Source: a virus
Strand: one strand, 5' to 3'
Virus record (IMG/VR): IMGVR_UViG_3300037042_001387
Coordinates: 1-37,249 of that record
Length of the DNA: 37,249 nt
Position 1 is the first letter of the stretch. Every line of letters starts with the position of its first letter. The position numbers and the translations under genes were made by a program. Of this stretch, positions 18,297-26,983 are shown piece after piece. The notes beneath the pieces are model-generated. The model ran no database searches. It was given only the letters and a program-made list of their open reading frames with translations, and had not been told where the DNA came from.

Positions 18297-20427
18297 GACA
18301 GCGCAAGACAACTTGCAGCGCATTAAGGAAAACGTTAGTGACGCTTACAAGTACTTTGAAGATAACTATAAACGTTATCACGAGTTCCGTAATTATATTT
18401 TTAACAAGTCTATTGATGAGCGTAAACGTGCAGCATTAAACCAATTACAACGCCCTGCATTAGAATTTAATATACTAGAAGCATACATCTCTAGGTTATT
18501 AGGAGAGTTTGCCAATCAAGAGCCTAGCATTATAGTTTCACCTGCTGAGGGCGTACCAATATCACCTGATTTATTACAACTTATTGAAGACCATGTTAGA
18601 CATATTTATTATACGGCTAACAAAGATAGTTTTAGCTATAGTATATATAAAGACTGTTTAGGTGGCGGATTTAGTGTAGGCAAGGTTTACACTGATTACG
18701 CAAGCCCTATGAGCTTTCATCAACAGATTTACTTAAGCCGTGTGTTTGACCCAACATTGTGCGGATTTGACCCTTCAGCTAGAACACCACATAAAGGTGA
18801 TGGCCAGTATTGTTTTGAATTGTTTCCTATGACACGCAAAGAGTTTGAACGTGAATACTCTGACGCAGATTTAAAAGGCATGACGTTTTTAAGAGACTTA
18901 GAAGGCTTTAACTGGTCATATTCAAACTTAGATGATGCAAAAATTGTCTTAGTATGTGATTATTTTGAAAAACGCAAATACAGAAAACGTATTGTCCAAT
19001 TAGCTGATGGCCGAACCATGACCATGAAAGACTATGAAAAAATGGCGGAGCATTGGCAAGAGCAAGGGTACATTGAACAATTGCCTATAGTGGTAGGTAA
19101 ACCACGCTGGACAAACTTAGAAAAGATTGTGCGTTATAGATTAATCGAAAACCAAGTATTAGAGTATGAAGAAACTGATTATACTTATTTGCCGTATGTG
19201 TTTTTTGATGGCAACTCTGTATTGTTAACCAAAGGTACAACCAACAATACATTTCAAATGACACGCCCTTATGTCTACCACGCAAGAGGTATTCAAGATT
19301 TAAAAAACTTTGCAGGTATATCATTAGCCAACTTTTTGGAAAACCAAATACAAGGCAAGTTTATTATTAAGAAAGAATCTATACCTAAAGAAAAAGACTA
19401 TGCTGAAGCACTTACCAATATACAACGAGCCAATACAGTTGTAGTTAACGCTTATGTTGAAAATGACCCATCTAAGCCTATACCTGAACCAATAAGAGAA
19501 ATTGTAAACGTTGGCGCACCACCAGAAATCATGAACACCTTTTCGGTTACAGACCCAACCACCCAAACTATATTAGGTAGTTATGCATCAAATGTTGGCA
19601 AGGATGAAACAAGAATATCCGGTAAAGCTGTAATTGAATCAGCAACCCAAGGCAATGCCGCAGCCATGCCATACATTGTAGGCTTTTTGCAGGGCTTAAC
19701 ACAGGTTGGTAATATCATTGTAGACCTAATGCCTAAATATTTAATTGGTAAACGCACAGTGCCTTTAATGGATAGCGCTGGAGAACAATACTATCAAGAT
19801 GTAAATGCTGAAGGGCAGCCAGTATTAAAGTATGGCGACCGCAGCATTAAAGTAAATGTTGAAGCTGGCGTATCATTCCAAGTACAAAAGAACCGTGCAT
19901 TAGAGCAAATTATTGCCTTAATGAATTCTTCACAACAGTTTGGCCAGTTTATGAATAGCCCTCAAGGCTTGAAGATTTTAGTATCTAACTTAACTATTTA
20001 TGGCGCAGATAGATTACAACAAGCAATTGAGCCTTACTTGCAAGAACAGCAGCAGCAACAACAGCAAATGATGCAAATGCAACAAGAAGCAGCTCAAAAC
20101 AATCCGCAAATGATTAGGGCGCAAGCTGAGTTGATGAAAGTACAAACACAAGCACAGCAAAACCAGATTGAAAACCAGTTTGAAATTGCACGTATTGCAA
20201 CCGAGAAAGAGCTTGCTGACGCTAAAATACTTGAGGCAGAATCTAAAGTTACGCAAGGACAAATAGATAGCGCTGTACGCCTTGAGGAAGCACAAACAAG
20301 CTTAGAGGTACACGCTTTAGAAAGTGCGGCAAAGATGGCTGAGGTACGTCAACGCGCTGAAGCCCATAATGTAGATATGCGCAAAGGAATGAAAGAGCTT
20401 ACAGGAGAGCAAAATGAAGAAATATAG
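18280..20427 (+). CDS. Portal protein, P22 type
   Basis: 715 residues from ATG 18280 (AAGGA seven bases upstream). The N-terminal region (QDNLQRIKENVSDAYKYFED, RPALEFNILEAYISRLLGEF) matches P22-like portals. The middle carries the crown/stem segments. Residues ~585-700 are a Gln-rich coiled-coil (seven-Gln run, then QMMQMQQEAA) and a long charged helix, probably the barrel that reaches into the capsid. It forms the dodecameric ring at the special vertex for DNA entry and ejection. Length and order relative to terL, scaffold and coat fit P22. Confidence 0.95.
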   Translation: MVQVNKTAQDNLQRIKENVSDAYKYFEDNYKRYHEFRNYIFNKSIDERKRAALNQLQRPALEFNILEAYISRLLGEFANQEPSIIVSPAEGVPISPDLLQLIEDHVRHIYYTANKDSFSYSIYKDCLGGGFSVGKVYTDYASPMSFHQQIYLSRVFDPTLCGFDPSARTPHKGDGQYCFELFPMTRKEFEREYSDADLKGMTFLRDLEGFNWSYSNLDDAKIVLVCDYFEKRKYRKRIVQLADGRTMTMKDYEKMAEHWQEQGYIEQLPIVVGKPRWTNLEKIVRYRLIENQVLEYEETDYTYLPYVFFDGNSVLLTKGTTNNTFQMTRPYVYHARGIQDLKNFAGISLANFLENQIQGKFIIKKESIPKEKDYAEALTNIQRANTVVVNAYVENDPSKPIPEPIREIVNVGAPPEIMNTFSVTDPTTQTILGSYASNVGKDETRISGKAVIESATQGNAAAMPYIVGFLQGLTQVGNIIVDLMPKYLIGKRTVPLMDSAGEQYYQDVNAEGQPVLKYGDRSIKVNVEAGVSFQVQKNRALEQIIALMNSSQQFGQFMNSPQGLKILVSNLTIYGADRLQQAIEPYLQEQQQQQQQMMQMQQEAAQNNPQMIRAQAELMKVQTQAQQNQIENQFEIARIATEKELADAKILEAESKVTQGQIDSAVRLEEAQTSLEVHALESAAKMAEVRQRAEAHNVDMRKGMKELTGEQNEEI

Positions 20428-20587
20428 AATTACTGAACACCACATTACTCAACAAGGTGGAATTGAAAAGTTAAAGCGTGACGGTTACACTCGAAGTGAA
20501 ATTATGCAAACTATGTATAAAGTAACAGATGGTGCAAACAAAGACCAACGCACTAAAATTGTTTCTGAGTTATTCAATAAGGGTTAA
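20414..20587 (+). CDS. Small protein downstream of portal
   Basis: 57 residues, starting in the last 14 bases of the portal gene (ATG 20414, GGAG seven bases upstream) and ending TAA 20587. Sequence: MKKYRITEHHITQQGGIEKL, KRDGYTRSEIMQTMYKV, then NKDQRTKIVSELFNKG, giving one or two helices with an HTH-like look. No family named. The overlap and good ribosome site support expression with portal. It may help portal or scaffold assembly; this is only positional. Confidence 0.68.
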   Translation: MKKYRITEHHITQQGGIEKLKRDGYTRSEIMQTMYKVTDGANKDQRTKIVSELFNKG

Positions 20588-20589
20588 TC

Positions 20590-20736
20590 ATGAAAGCAAA
20601 ATCAGGTAAACATATGGATGTAGCACAAGACAAGAAACTTATTTCTAAGATGATTAAAAAGTCTGAAAAGAAAGATGTAAAGTCAGATGCTGCTATGATG
20701 AAAAAAATGGTAAAAGGTAAAAAATCATGCCGTTAA
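20590..20736 (+). CDS. Very small lysine-rich protein A
   Basis: 48 residues from ATG 20590, directly after the previous stop. Nearly one third Lys, with many Met and few hydrophobic residues (HMDVAQDKKLISKMIKKSEK, AAMMKKMVKGKK). It ends Cys-Arg, overlapping the next gene's start by ten bases. No known fold; likely a disordered or helical nucleic-acid-binding peptide. It resembles neither neighbour closely but shares the basic nature of the genes at 1341 and 1607. Confidence 0.6.
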   Translation: MKAKSGKHMDVAQDKKLISKMIKKSEKKDVKSDAAMMKKMVKGKKSCR

Positions 20737-20861
20737 AACCTGGCAAAAGTAAAAAAATTGTTAGCGCCAACATTAAGACAGAGATGGCCGCTGGCAAGCC
20801 GCAAGCTCAAGCTGTAGCCATAGCATTGTCTAAAGCTGGTAAATCTAAAAAGAAGAAATAA
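20727..20861 (+). CDS. Very small lysine-rich protein B
   Basis: 44 residues from ATG 20727 to TAA 20861. MPLKPGKSKKIVSANIKTEM, AAGKPQAQAVAIALSKAGKS and KKKK follow a pattern repeatedly seen in tiny basic proteins of aquatic and proteobacterial phages. Function unknown. Because its frame shifts relative to the preceding gene over a ten-base overlap, both are probably made from the same RNA. High charge fits capsid-interior or DNA binding. Confidence 0.68.
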   Translation: MPLKPGKSKKIVSANIKTEMAAGKPQAQAVAIALSKAGKSKKKK

Positions 20862-20868
20862 GATTGTT

Positions 20869-21162
20869 ATGCAAGATTTAAATGAAGCTTATATGCAAAT
20901 ATTATTGCATTGCGAAAACCTTGAATATTTAAATCAATTTTCAGGGTTTTTGCGTGAAACAGAATACAGAATATTATTGATTGTATGTGGTCATACCAAA
21001 CACGGTAAAGTACCAATATCCCAAGTAAAGCCTATATTAGATGAATATTGGAAAGCTACAAATTACAAATGTCATTTGAAAAATGTTGCTTATATTTTAA
21101 CGGTGGCATTGAGAAAAATACAGAACGAAAGAATGTTTCAGTCAATGAATGCAATTAGTTAG
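20869..21162 (+). CDS. Uncharacterised helical protein before the scaffold promoter
   Basis: 97 residues from ATG 20869. The ribosome site is weak. The sequence is helical: LNEAYMQILLHCENLEYLNQ, FLRETEYRILLIVCGHTKHG, VKPILDEYWKAT and KNVAYILTVALRKIQN. Central TKHGKVPISQVKP could be a turn between two halves. No recognised family. It closes the portal-linked cluster; a candidate promoter for the scaffold/coat genes starts directly after its stop. Could be a regulator or assembly factor. Confidence 0.62.
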   Translation: MQDLNEAYMQILLHCENLEYLNQFSGFLRETEYRILLIVCGHTKHGKVPISQVKPILDEYWKATNYKCHLKNVAYILTVALRKIQNERMFQSMNAIS

Positions 21163-21165
21163 CAC

Positions 21166-21195
21166 TTGACACAAATTGTACTTATAGCGAATAAT
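21166..21195 (+). promoter_or_regulatory. Candidate internal late promoter before scaffold/coat
   Basis: TTGACA at 21166-21171, 18 bases, AATAAT at 21190-21195. It leaves about 95 bases of leader before the scaffold gene, in a 128-base gap without a gene. The leader has a short CCCA-GTACGGAAA-TGGG inverted repeat. It could boost capsid gene expression above that of the portal genes. Confidence 0.65.
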
Positions 21196-21290
21196 TGGGG
21201 TATTACGTTCCCAGTACGGAAATGGGCGCAACTTTTCAGCGACATGAATTGAATCACGGTGACACCTAACATAGTCAAATAGAGGGTTTT

Positions 21291-22028
21291 ATGGAAGATG
21301 TAGAGAATATAGTAGATACTGTAGATACTAATCCTGAAGCACAAGAGCAAGAAGTCGCTCAAGTTGACGATATGCAAGTGCCTGTGTTCAATCGTATACA
21401 GGTTGCAGATGTTGTGAAACGAGAAAAACAGAAAGCTTTTGAAAAAGGGAGAAGAGCGGCCATGCAAGAATTACAAGCGCAACAGCAGCAACAGCAGCAA
21501 GAACCACAGCAAGGCGGAAGTCTTGGGGGAATGCAGCAGTTTTCACAAGCGGATATTGAGCGCATGATTCAAGAACAAGCCACTAGAGCTACGCAAGAGC
21601 ATATTCAACAGCAATTAGCTGAAATGAAACAGCAGCAAATGGTTAATTCATTTGTTCAAAAAATGCAAGTAGCAGAACAACAGTATCCTGGTTTAGAGGA
21701 AGAGCTTAATCGCTTAAATTATAACGACCCTAGAATTCATTCATTTATCGGTTTGGTAAATGATTTTGAAAATACCGGGGATATAATGAAAGAGGTTCTC
21801 GACAATCCGTATAAGCTGTCACAAATCTTATCGGATATTCAAGAACAGCCATATTTAGCACAAAAAAACTTACAGAAACTATCTGCAAGTATTAAGCAAA
21901 ATATGTCGGCTCGCGCAGAAGAAGCTCAAGCTCGTGACCCCTACTCTCAATTAAAACCTTCGACAAGTGCCGGATTGGATAACGGTGATATGTCGGTAAG
22001 TGATTTTAAAAAGATGTTTAGAGGCTAA
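21291..22028 (+). CDS. Scaffolding protein
   Basis: 245 residues, ATG 21291 with GAGGG close upstream. Typical scaffold build: an acidic N-terminal part (EDVENIVDTVDTNPEAQEQE), a Lys/Arg-rich helix, a Gln-rich coiled region (residues ~60-125, seven-Gln run) and a C-terminal helix-turn-helix-like basic end, VSDFKKMFRG, which in P22-like scaffolds binds coat protein. No catalytic motif. It guides coat assembly around the portal and leaves before DNA packaging. Its position between portal and coat matches P22 gp8. Confidence 0.87.
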   Translation: MEDVENIVDTVDTNPEAQEQEVAQVDDMQVPVFNRIQVADVVKREKQKAFEKGRRAAMQELQAQQQQQQQEPQQGGSLGGMQQFSQADIERMIQEQATRATQEHIQQQLAEMKQQQMVNSFVQKMQVAEQQYPGLEEELNRLNYNDPRIHSFIGLVNDFENTGDIMKEVLDNPYKLSQILSDIQEQPYLAQKNLQKLSASIKQNMSARAEEAQARDPYSQLKPSTSAGLDNGDMSVSDFKKMFRG

Positions 22029-22044
22029 CCGTCCGTTGTCCTTT

Positions 22045-22071
22045 CCGGTTGAAAGATTTTATTTTAACCGG
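22045..22071 (+). promoter_or_regulatory. Hairpin adjoining the coat ribosome site
   Basis: CCGGTT (22045-22050) and AACCGG (22066-22071) pair around a 15-base A/T loop that can extend the stem with A-T pairs. The Shine-Dalgarno CGGAGAG starts in the last stem bases, so the structure could tune coat translation relative to scaffold. Confidence 0.5.
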
Positions 22072-22082
22072 AGAGCGCAATA

Positions 22083-23414
22083 ATGCCAGCTACACCAACA
22101 AACGTACTTCAAACAGTACAAACCTACCAAAAAGCAGAACTCGCATGGCTATTAAATAGCTTTTGCGGTATTTCTATGGCTAACAAAAAGTTTAAAGACT
22201 TTAACACCACAGCGCCAAGCAACTTAGGCGACACCGTGACCTTTGATACTACCCCACGATTTATTTCTTATCCTGGGCTTATTATCACTCAACAACCTTC
22301 AGTGCAACGTGTACAAAGCTTAATTTGTTCGCAAGCAGCTAACGTTTCACAAGGTTATACTGACCAACAATTTATCTTTAATGTTCGCGAATACATGGAT
22401 AGATTCGGTATGTCAGCTATGAAAGAACTAGGGACATATGTTGAATCAGACATTCTGAAAAACTTCGTTTCTGGCGTCACAATTGCTGACCCACAAAATC
22501 CTAACTTTGGACAAGCTCAGTTTAAATCAGGTCCTTTCCGTTTCTACGGCGATGGAATTAGCCCAATTAATAGCTTTACTCAATTAGCGCAATCTGTTGC
22601 TAACTTTGAAGACTTTGGTGCAGCTACTCATAAAATGATGGCAATTCTACCAGTTGCAAATATTCCTGCCATTGTTGGAAGCGGCTTGAACCAATTCGCT
22701 GTTAATCGCAACAATGAATTAGCCAACAGCTGGGAATTAGGTAAATTTGCTGGCTCTGACTGGTATCAATCAAACTTATTACCAGTTCATGTATCTGGTA
22801 GTATTGGTGAAGCTGCGGCTCCTGCTAATGTTATGACGGTAACCGCTATTGGCGACCCAACAGGCGTTAACATTATTAGCTTAACATTTAGCGTAGATGC
22901 TTCTGTGGGTAACGATGCTAACGCTGTTAAAGCTGGTGACTTATTCCAGTTTAACGATGGTGTAGCTGGTAAACCAAACTTACGCTTCTTAACCTTTATT
23001 GGCCACAAACCATGCCAACAGCCAGTACAATTCCGTGCTATTGCTGACGCGGCATCTTCTGGCAACAGTGTTACTGTGCAATTACAAACCATCAATGATG
23101 TTGGTTTAGTATCAGCAGGAAACCAGAACCAAAACTTAAATACCGCAATTCAAACTGGTATGAAAGTTACTCCAGTTGCAAGTCATCGCGCAGGTATCTT
23201 AATGTCTGGCGACCAGTTCTATTTAGCTATGCCTAAATTACCTGATGAGTCTCCATACACCACTGTTACCACTGTTGATAGTGATTCTGGTGCTTCTATC
23301 AGACATTATTTCGGTAGCCAATTCGGGCAGAACAACCGCGCGTATGTCCGTGACGTAATTTTCGGAAGTACATTGGTTGCTGAAAACTCATTACGTTATT
23401 GTTTCCCATTATAA
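22083..23414 (+). CDS. Major coat protein, P22-like HK97 fold
   Basis: 443 residues. The beginning (MPATPTNVLQTVQTYQKAEL) and the early FKDFNTTAPSNLGDTVTFDT segment match P22-type coat proteins. The middle contains an ILPVANIPAIVGSGLNQFAV helix and a beta-rich insertion around residues 235-300. The end, ENSLRYCFPL, is short. It forms the capsid lattice. It is the gene after scaffold, with a ribosome site GGAGAG, and is followed by a hairpin at 23421-23438 that separates it from the next head gene. Length is close to that of the P22 coat family. Confidence 0.92.
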   Translation: MPATPTNVLQTVQTYQKAELAWLLNSFCGISMANKKFKDFNTTAPSNLGDTVTFDTTPRFISYPGLIITQQPSVQRVQSLICSQAANVSQGYTDQQFIFNVREYMDRFGMSAMKELGTYVESDILKNFVSGVTIADPQNPNFGQAQFKSGPFRFYGDGISPINSFTQLAQSVANFEDFGAATHKMMAILPVANIPAIVGSGLNQFAVNRNNELANSWELGKFAGSDWYQSNLLPVHVSGSIGEAAAPANVMTVTAIGDPTGVNIISLTFSVDASVGNDANAVKAGDLFQFNDGVAGKPNLRFLTFIGHKPCQQPVQFRAIADAASSGNSVTVQLQTINDVGLVSAGNQNQNLNTAIQTGMKVTPVASHRAGILMSGDQFYLAMPKLPDESPYTTVTTVDSDSGASIRHYFGSQFGQNNRAYVRDVIFGSTLVAENSLRYCFPL

Positions 23415-23420
23415 GCGTAT

Positions 23421-23438
23421 AGGCGGTGAAAGCCGCCT
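23421..23438 (+). terminator. Hairpin after coat gene (partial terminator)
   Basis: AGGCGG/CCGCCT stem that can close a GAAA tetraloop through a U-G pair, followed by TTGTTAT. The U run is short, so it would attenuate rather than stop transcription and could stabilise the coat mRNA end. Confidence 0.6.
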
Positions 23439-23464
23439 TGTTATACTACAAGAGGATAAAAATC

Positions 23465-24217
23465 ATGACTGTATACAAATCGTTTAATCAAGCTTTATTC
23501 CCATACGCTTATGGCTTGGGATTAAGCAACAATGCAACAACACCTAATACTAAATTAGATGTGGCTGCTGGTAGTGTTTTAGATTCTAGCAAAACATTCC
23601 AAATTAATTTAGATGCAAGTGTAACCATCAATGCTGCTGTAAATGGCTTAAATGGCTTAGACACTGGTTCCTTAGCAGCTAGTAAATTATATTATGTTTA
23701 CTTAATCACTGGTACTTCAAGTGGCTATGTTCCAGGTGCTATGATTTCATTATCAACCGCACCTTATTTACCCTATGGTTATGATGCATATGCTTTAATT
23801 GGTTATGTTGCAACTGGTGCTGGCTCTACATTCTTGAAAGGTTACTGGACTGATGACAAGTCAAGCTGGCGTACCTTTATGTATGATGCGCCACAAGCTA
23901 CCGCTATTACTGCTGGTAACGCAACCTCTTACACCGCTATTGACTTAAGTGCCTTAGTTCCTGCTGTTGCAAATACCCCTGTATTTATTAGCTCTGCATT
24001 AACTCCAAGCGCTGCTAGTCAAACATTGAAATTACAGCCTGCCGCTGGAACTGGTGACATGGTTACAATTACTGGTCAAGTTGCTGCTGTTATTGTATCT
24101 AGCCAAGATTTAGTAGTGGCTACTTTAGCTTCTGGCGACCCTAAAGTTAACTATAAAGTTAGTGCTGGTGCTGCGGCTGCTGCAATTAACGTTGGCGGCT
24201 ATCAGTTCGCAATCTAA
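23465..24217 (+). CDS. Probable capsid decoration or head-associated structural protein
   Basis: 250 residues from ATG 23465 (AGAGGA upstream); an in-frame start at 23426 lies in the hairpin. The protein is small-residue rich (Ala, Gly, Ser, Thr), with VAAGSVLDSSKTFQINLDAS, a LYYVYLITGTSSG strand and a YGYDAYALIGYVATG motif. These features suggest beta-sandwich domains of virion surface proteins. Similar proteins follow the coat gene in relatives of this phage type. No direct homolog could be named; a head fibre or stabilising role is inferred from position. Confidence 0.68.
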   Translation: MTVYKSFNQALFPYAYGLGLSNNATTPNTKLDVAAGSVLDSSKTFQINLDASVTINAAVNGLNGLDTGSLAASKLYYVYLITGTSSGYVPGAMISLSTAPYLPYGYDAYALIGYVATGAGSTFLKGYWTDDKSSWRTFMYDAPQATAITAGNATSYTAIDLSALVPAVANTPVFISSALTPSAASQTLKLQPAAGTGDMVTITGQVAAVIVSSQDLVVATLASGDPKVNYKVSAGAAAAAINVGGYQFAI

Positions 24218-24236
24218 AATATAGGAGATAGATAAT

Positions 24237-24941
24237 ATGGCTTATACAGCTAGGATGTTGATTACAAGAGCGTATTATCTGTCTCAGATAGTTAGTAGGC
24301 AATTACAAGAAGTATCAGGAGAGCAAGTCGAAGATGGCTTGTTTCTTCTTAATGCTTTATTACAATTTAAAAGCACTGATTTGCGTGAAATACCATACTT
24401 TAAACGTGAAACATTAACGTTAACAGCTGGTGTTGGCGAGTACTTTATCGAAAGACTGCTTTATGTTGATGCCATGACATACAATATAGGTGATGTTCGT
24501 TACCCAATGACCGAACTTACACGTAAGCAATTTTTCGCTACAGGACGTGTTGATAGCATACAATCCCTACCTTTTTCTTACCGCGTAGAACGCGAAAAGG
24601 GTGGCTCAAGAATATTTTTATACTTTTTACCTCAAGGTGATTATGTATTAAAACTAAGTGGTAAATTTGGATTGACCAACGTTACCCTAGATACAGATTT
24701 AAGCACAATTTATGATGAATTTTATATTGAATTTTTAAGATACCAATTAGCTCAATATATTTGCTCTGATTATGGCGCAACGTTCCCTGATGAATCAAAA
24801 GCAAAATTAAAAGAAATGGAAGACGTTATATTGGATGTTAGTCCTCCAGATTTATCGCTTACCAGAACAACATTCTTTTCAGGACAATCGCCTTGGGATT
24901 GGCAAGCCATTAATCTCAGTAAAGGTTATTTTCCTTTTTAA
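24237..24941 (+). CDS. Head-tail connector, P22 gp4-like
   Basis: 234 residues. Pattern of gp4/tail accessory proteins: ARMLITRAYYLSQIVSRQLQ, EVSGEQVEDGLFLLNALLQF, LREIPYFKRET, then GVGEYFIERLLYVDA and the C-terminal YEFL-type helix (DEFYIEFLRYQLAQYICSDY). It should bind beneath the portal ring as the first tail adaptor and stabilise packaged DNA. GGAGATAGATAATATG gives a good start. It lies between head genes and the gp10-like gene, as in P22. Confidence 0.85.
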   Translation: MAYTARMLITRAYYLSQIVSRQLQEVSGEQVEDGLFLLNALLQFKSTDLREIPYFKRETLTLTAGVGEYFIERLLYVDAMTYNIGDVRYPMTELTRKQFFATGRVDSIQSLPFSYRVEREKGGSRIFLYFLPQGDYVLKLSGKFGLTNVTLDTDLSTIYDEFYIEFLRYQLAQYICSDYGATFPDESKAKLKEMEDVILDVSPPDLSLTRTTFFSGQSPWDWQAINLSKGYFPF

Positions 24942-24977
24942 TCATATTGTGTTGTTATTACACTATAAGAGAGTATT

Positions 24978-26603
24978 ATGCCTGCACCAAATGCCATACA
25001 ACAAGTACAAGAAATACCGTTACAAATAGTAGGCGGCTCTAATTTTGGTCGTTTTGCTAAAATCAATAATTCCCAAACATGGAATTTTATTGTTAGTGAC
25101 AATTTTTTAGTACCATACGCAGGTTATGAAACAGCTTTAATCTTAAACTCAAGCCAAAAAGGCAGAGGCATTTATACCACGTTTAATGGTGATTTAATGC
25201 TTTGCGTAATAGGCAGTAATGTTTATAAGGTGCAGCAAGCAAGCAATGGCACATTGTATTCACAATACATAGCCTCATTAGACACTTCAGAAGGCGATGT
25301 ATATATAGCGGAAAACAATAGCGCCCAAATTTGTATAACAGACAGGGTTTATGTTTATGTATACAACTGGCGTACGGGAGCTTTTAATAAACTGACAAAC
25401 GCTCAATTTGATTACACAATATATAAAAGCCCTGGTTACGTGTCTTTCCAAAACGGCAGACTTATTATTGCTTGCGAGGGAACATTTTATTGGGTGTTAT
25501 CAGGATTTAATGATGCTTTAGATTGGCCAAATACAGGGCCTGCTAAACCTGCTCAAATTGGCTCTATACAAACTAAACCCACTACTATGAAAGCCGCAAT
25601 TCCTGTACCTGGTGGCGGTAATAACCTTATTGTCATGGGTACAAACGTAGGTGAAAGCTGGCAAGATGTAGGAGCTGCTTTATTTCCTTATCAGCGCGGC
25701 ACAACCTATAATATTGACTATGGATGTTTAAATGCTTCAAGCATAGCTGAGCTGGATAACATGATTGTCTGGCTAGGTGTAAATGAGCAATCAGGCCCTG
25801 TCATTATGTACGCAACTGGCAGCACAACAAAAAGCATATCAACGGACGGTATTGACTATGTGCTTTCAAATCTTACAAACCCAGAGAATTGTACTGGATT
25901 TTTGTTTCGACAAGATGGACACATTATTTATCAGTTTTCATTTCTTGATGACAATATAAGTTATGCTTATGATTTTAACACTGGGTTGTTTTTTAACATA
26001 AGTGATGAAAATCTTAATTACCACATAGCTCGTCAAGTTGTGTTTTTTAAAAATGATTATTATTTTGTGTCATTAAATGGCGGAGATATTTATCGTTTTG
26101 GAACACAATACACAAACGCAAAGTACGGTATTGGTGAAACTGCTATTCCTAGAGAAATACCACGCATACGCATAACGCCGCCAATTAGATTACCAAGTCA
26201 AAGATACTTTGTAGCTAAAAGTCTAGGTTTTACCATAGAAAACGGCCAACAGAACATTAAAACTTTAATACCCGTAGAAACTGGCACACTAAGTCAAATT
26301 ATAGCCACAGAATCTTATGTGGACATTACAACAGAGCTTGGAAACCCAATTGGCGTAGAAGCAACCGCAGCACAAACAGAATACGTTGTTAACTACAGTG
26401 AAGCTGTAGATTTAAGTATATCTCGTGATGGTGGCGAAACATTTGGCTCTAGCTGGCGTTTAAACATGAACCCAACCGGCAAAAGAAAGTCACGTTTTAT
26501 ATACCAGCGTTTAGGAATAGTGAACGATGCTACATTTCAACTACGATTTAGCGGTTTTGGCCGTTTTGTTTGCACTGACGGAATCCTGGAGATATATCAA
26601 TGA
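24978..26603 (+). CDS. Packaged-DNA stabilisation protein, P22 gp10-like (tail nozzle)
   Basis: 541 residues. Repeated beta strands typical of the gp10 propeller-like fold, with segments such as GRFAKINNSQTWNFIVSDNF, IVSFQNG-type turns (PGYVSFQNGRLIIAC), FNDALDWP and IRIRITPP-like strands; SRDGGETFGSSWRLNM and KRKSRFIYQRLG lie near the end. gp10-type proteins bind gp4 and close the tail channel. Weak AGAGAG start signal. The end overlaps the next gene by four bases (ATGA). Length agrees with the family. Confidence 0.9.
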   Translation: MPAPNAIQQVQEIPLQIVGGSNFGRFAKINNSQTWNFIVSDNFLVPYAGYETALILNSSQKGRGIYTTFNGDLMLCVIGSNVYKVQQASNGTLYSQYIASLDTSEGDVYIAENNSAQICITDRVYVYVYNWRTGAFNKLTNAQFDYTIYKSPGYVSFQNGRLIIACEGTFYWVLSGFNDALDWPNTGPAKPAQIGSIQTKPTTMKAAIPVPGGGNNLIVMGTNVGESWQDVGAALFPYQRGTTYNIDYGCLNASSIAELDNMIVWLGVNEQSGPVIMYATGSTTKSISTDGIDYVLSNLTNPENCTGFLFRQDGHIIYQFSFLDDNISYAYDFNTGLFFNISDENLNYHIARQVVFFKNDYYFVSLNGGDIYRFGTQYTNAKYGIGETAIPREIPRIRITPPIRLPSQRYFVAKSLGFTIENGQQNIKTLIPVETGTLSQIIATESYVDITTELGNPIGVEATAAQTEYVVNYSEAVDLSISRDGGETFGSSWRLNMNPTGKRKSRFIYQRLGIVNDATFQLRFSGFGRFVCTDGILEIYQ

Positions 26604-26974
26604 CAACCGTAAGTGATAGAAGTGTAACACGTATACCAAATTTACCCATGGGAAGAATTGTAGATGAAAAAGGCTTTCCCACTGATGACGAATTAACCTT
26701 TCGTCAAGTTTTGTTAGCTAATTTACAACGACTAATGGGTAACGAAGGGCTTGTGCTGCCCTCTTTGTTTTACGCAGATATTGTTAAGGTTGTTAATAAC
26801 ACGCAAATATTAGGCGGCATTACAAGCTATACTTGTGCTTTTGGCACTATGTTTTACAGCAAGGGCTTGCCTGCGCCTAATGGTACGGAGCCAAATGGGG
26901 GCAAAGTTTGGGTGACTGTTGAAGACCCTGCCAATCCTGGCGTACCATTATTAAAACAAGTGGATTTAATTTAA
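26600..26974 (+). CDS. Small tail-associated protein
   Basis: 124 residues, coupled to the gp10-like gene by ATGA. It starts with a flexible segment, then SVTRIPNLPMGRIVDEKGFP and LTFRQVLLANLQRLMGNEG as a helix, followed by a beta-rich C-terminal half (GTMFYSKGLPAPNGTEPNGG, VWVTVEDPANPG). In P22 this place is taken by the tail needle gp26 or gp14, but no needle coiled-coil is visible here. Role unknown; probably a minor tail or ejection component. Confidence 0.65.
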   Translation: MTTVSDRSVTRIPNLPMGRIVDEKGFPTDDELTFRQVLLANLQRLMGNEGLVLPSLFYADIVKVVNNTQILGGITSYTCAFGTMFYSKGLPAPNGTEPNGGKVWVTVEDPANPGVPLLKQVDLI

Positions 26975-26983
26975 GGAATTATT

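Noticed and set aside
22787-23095. Minus-strand frame within the coat gene
   Set aside because: Lies fully inside a well-supported structural gene and has no ribosome site.
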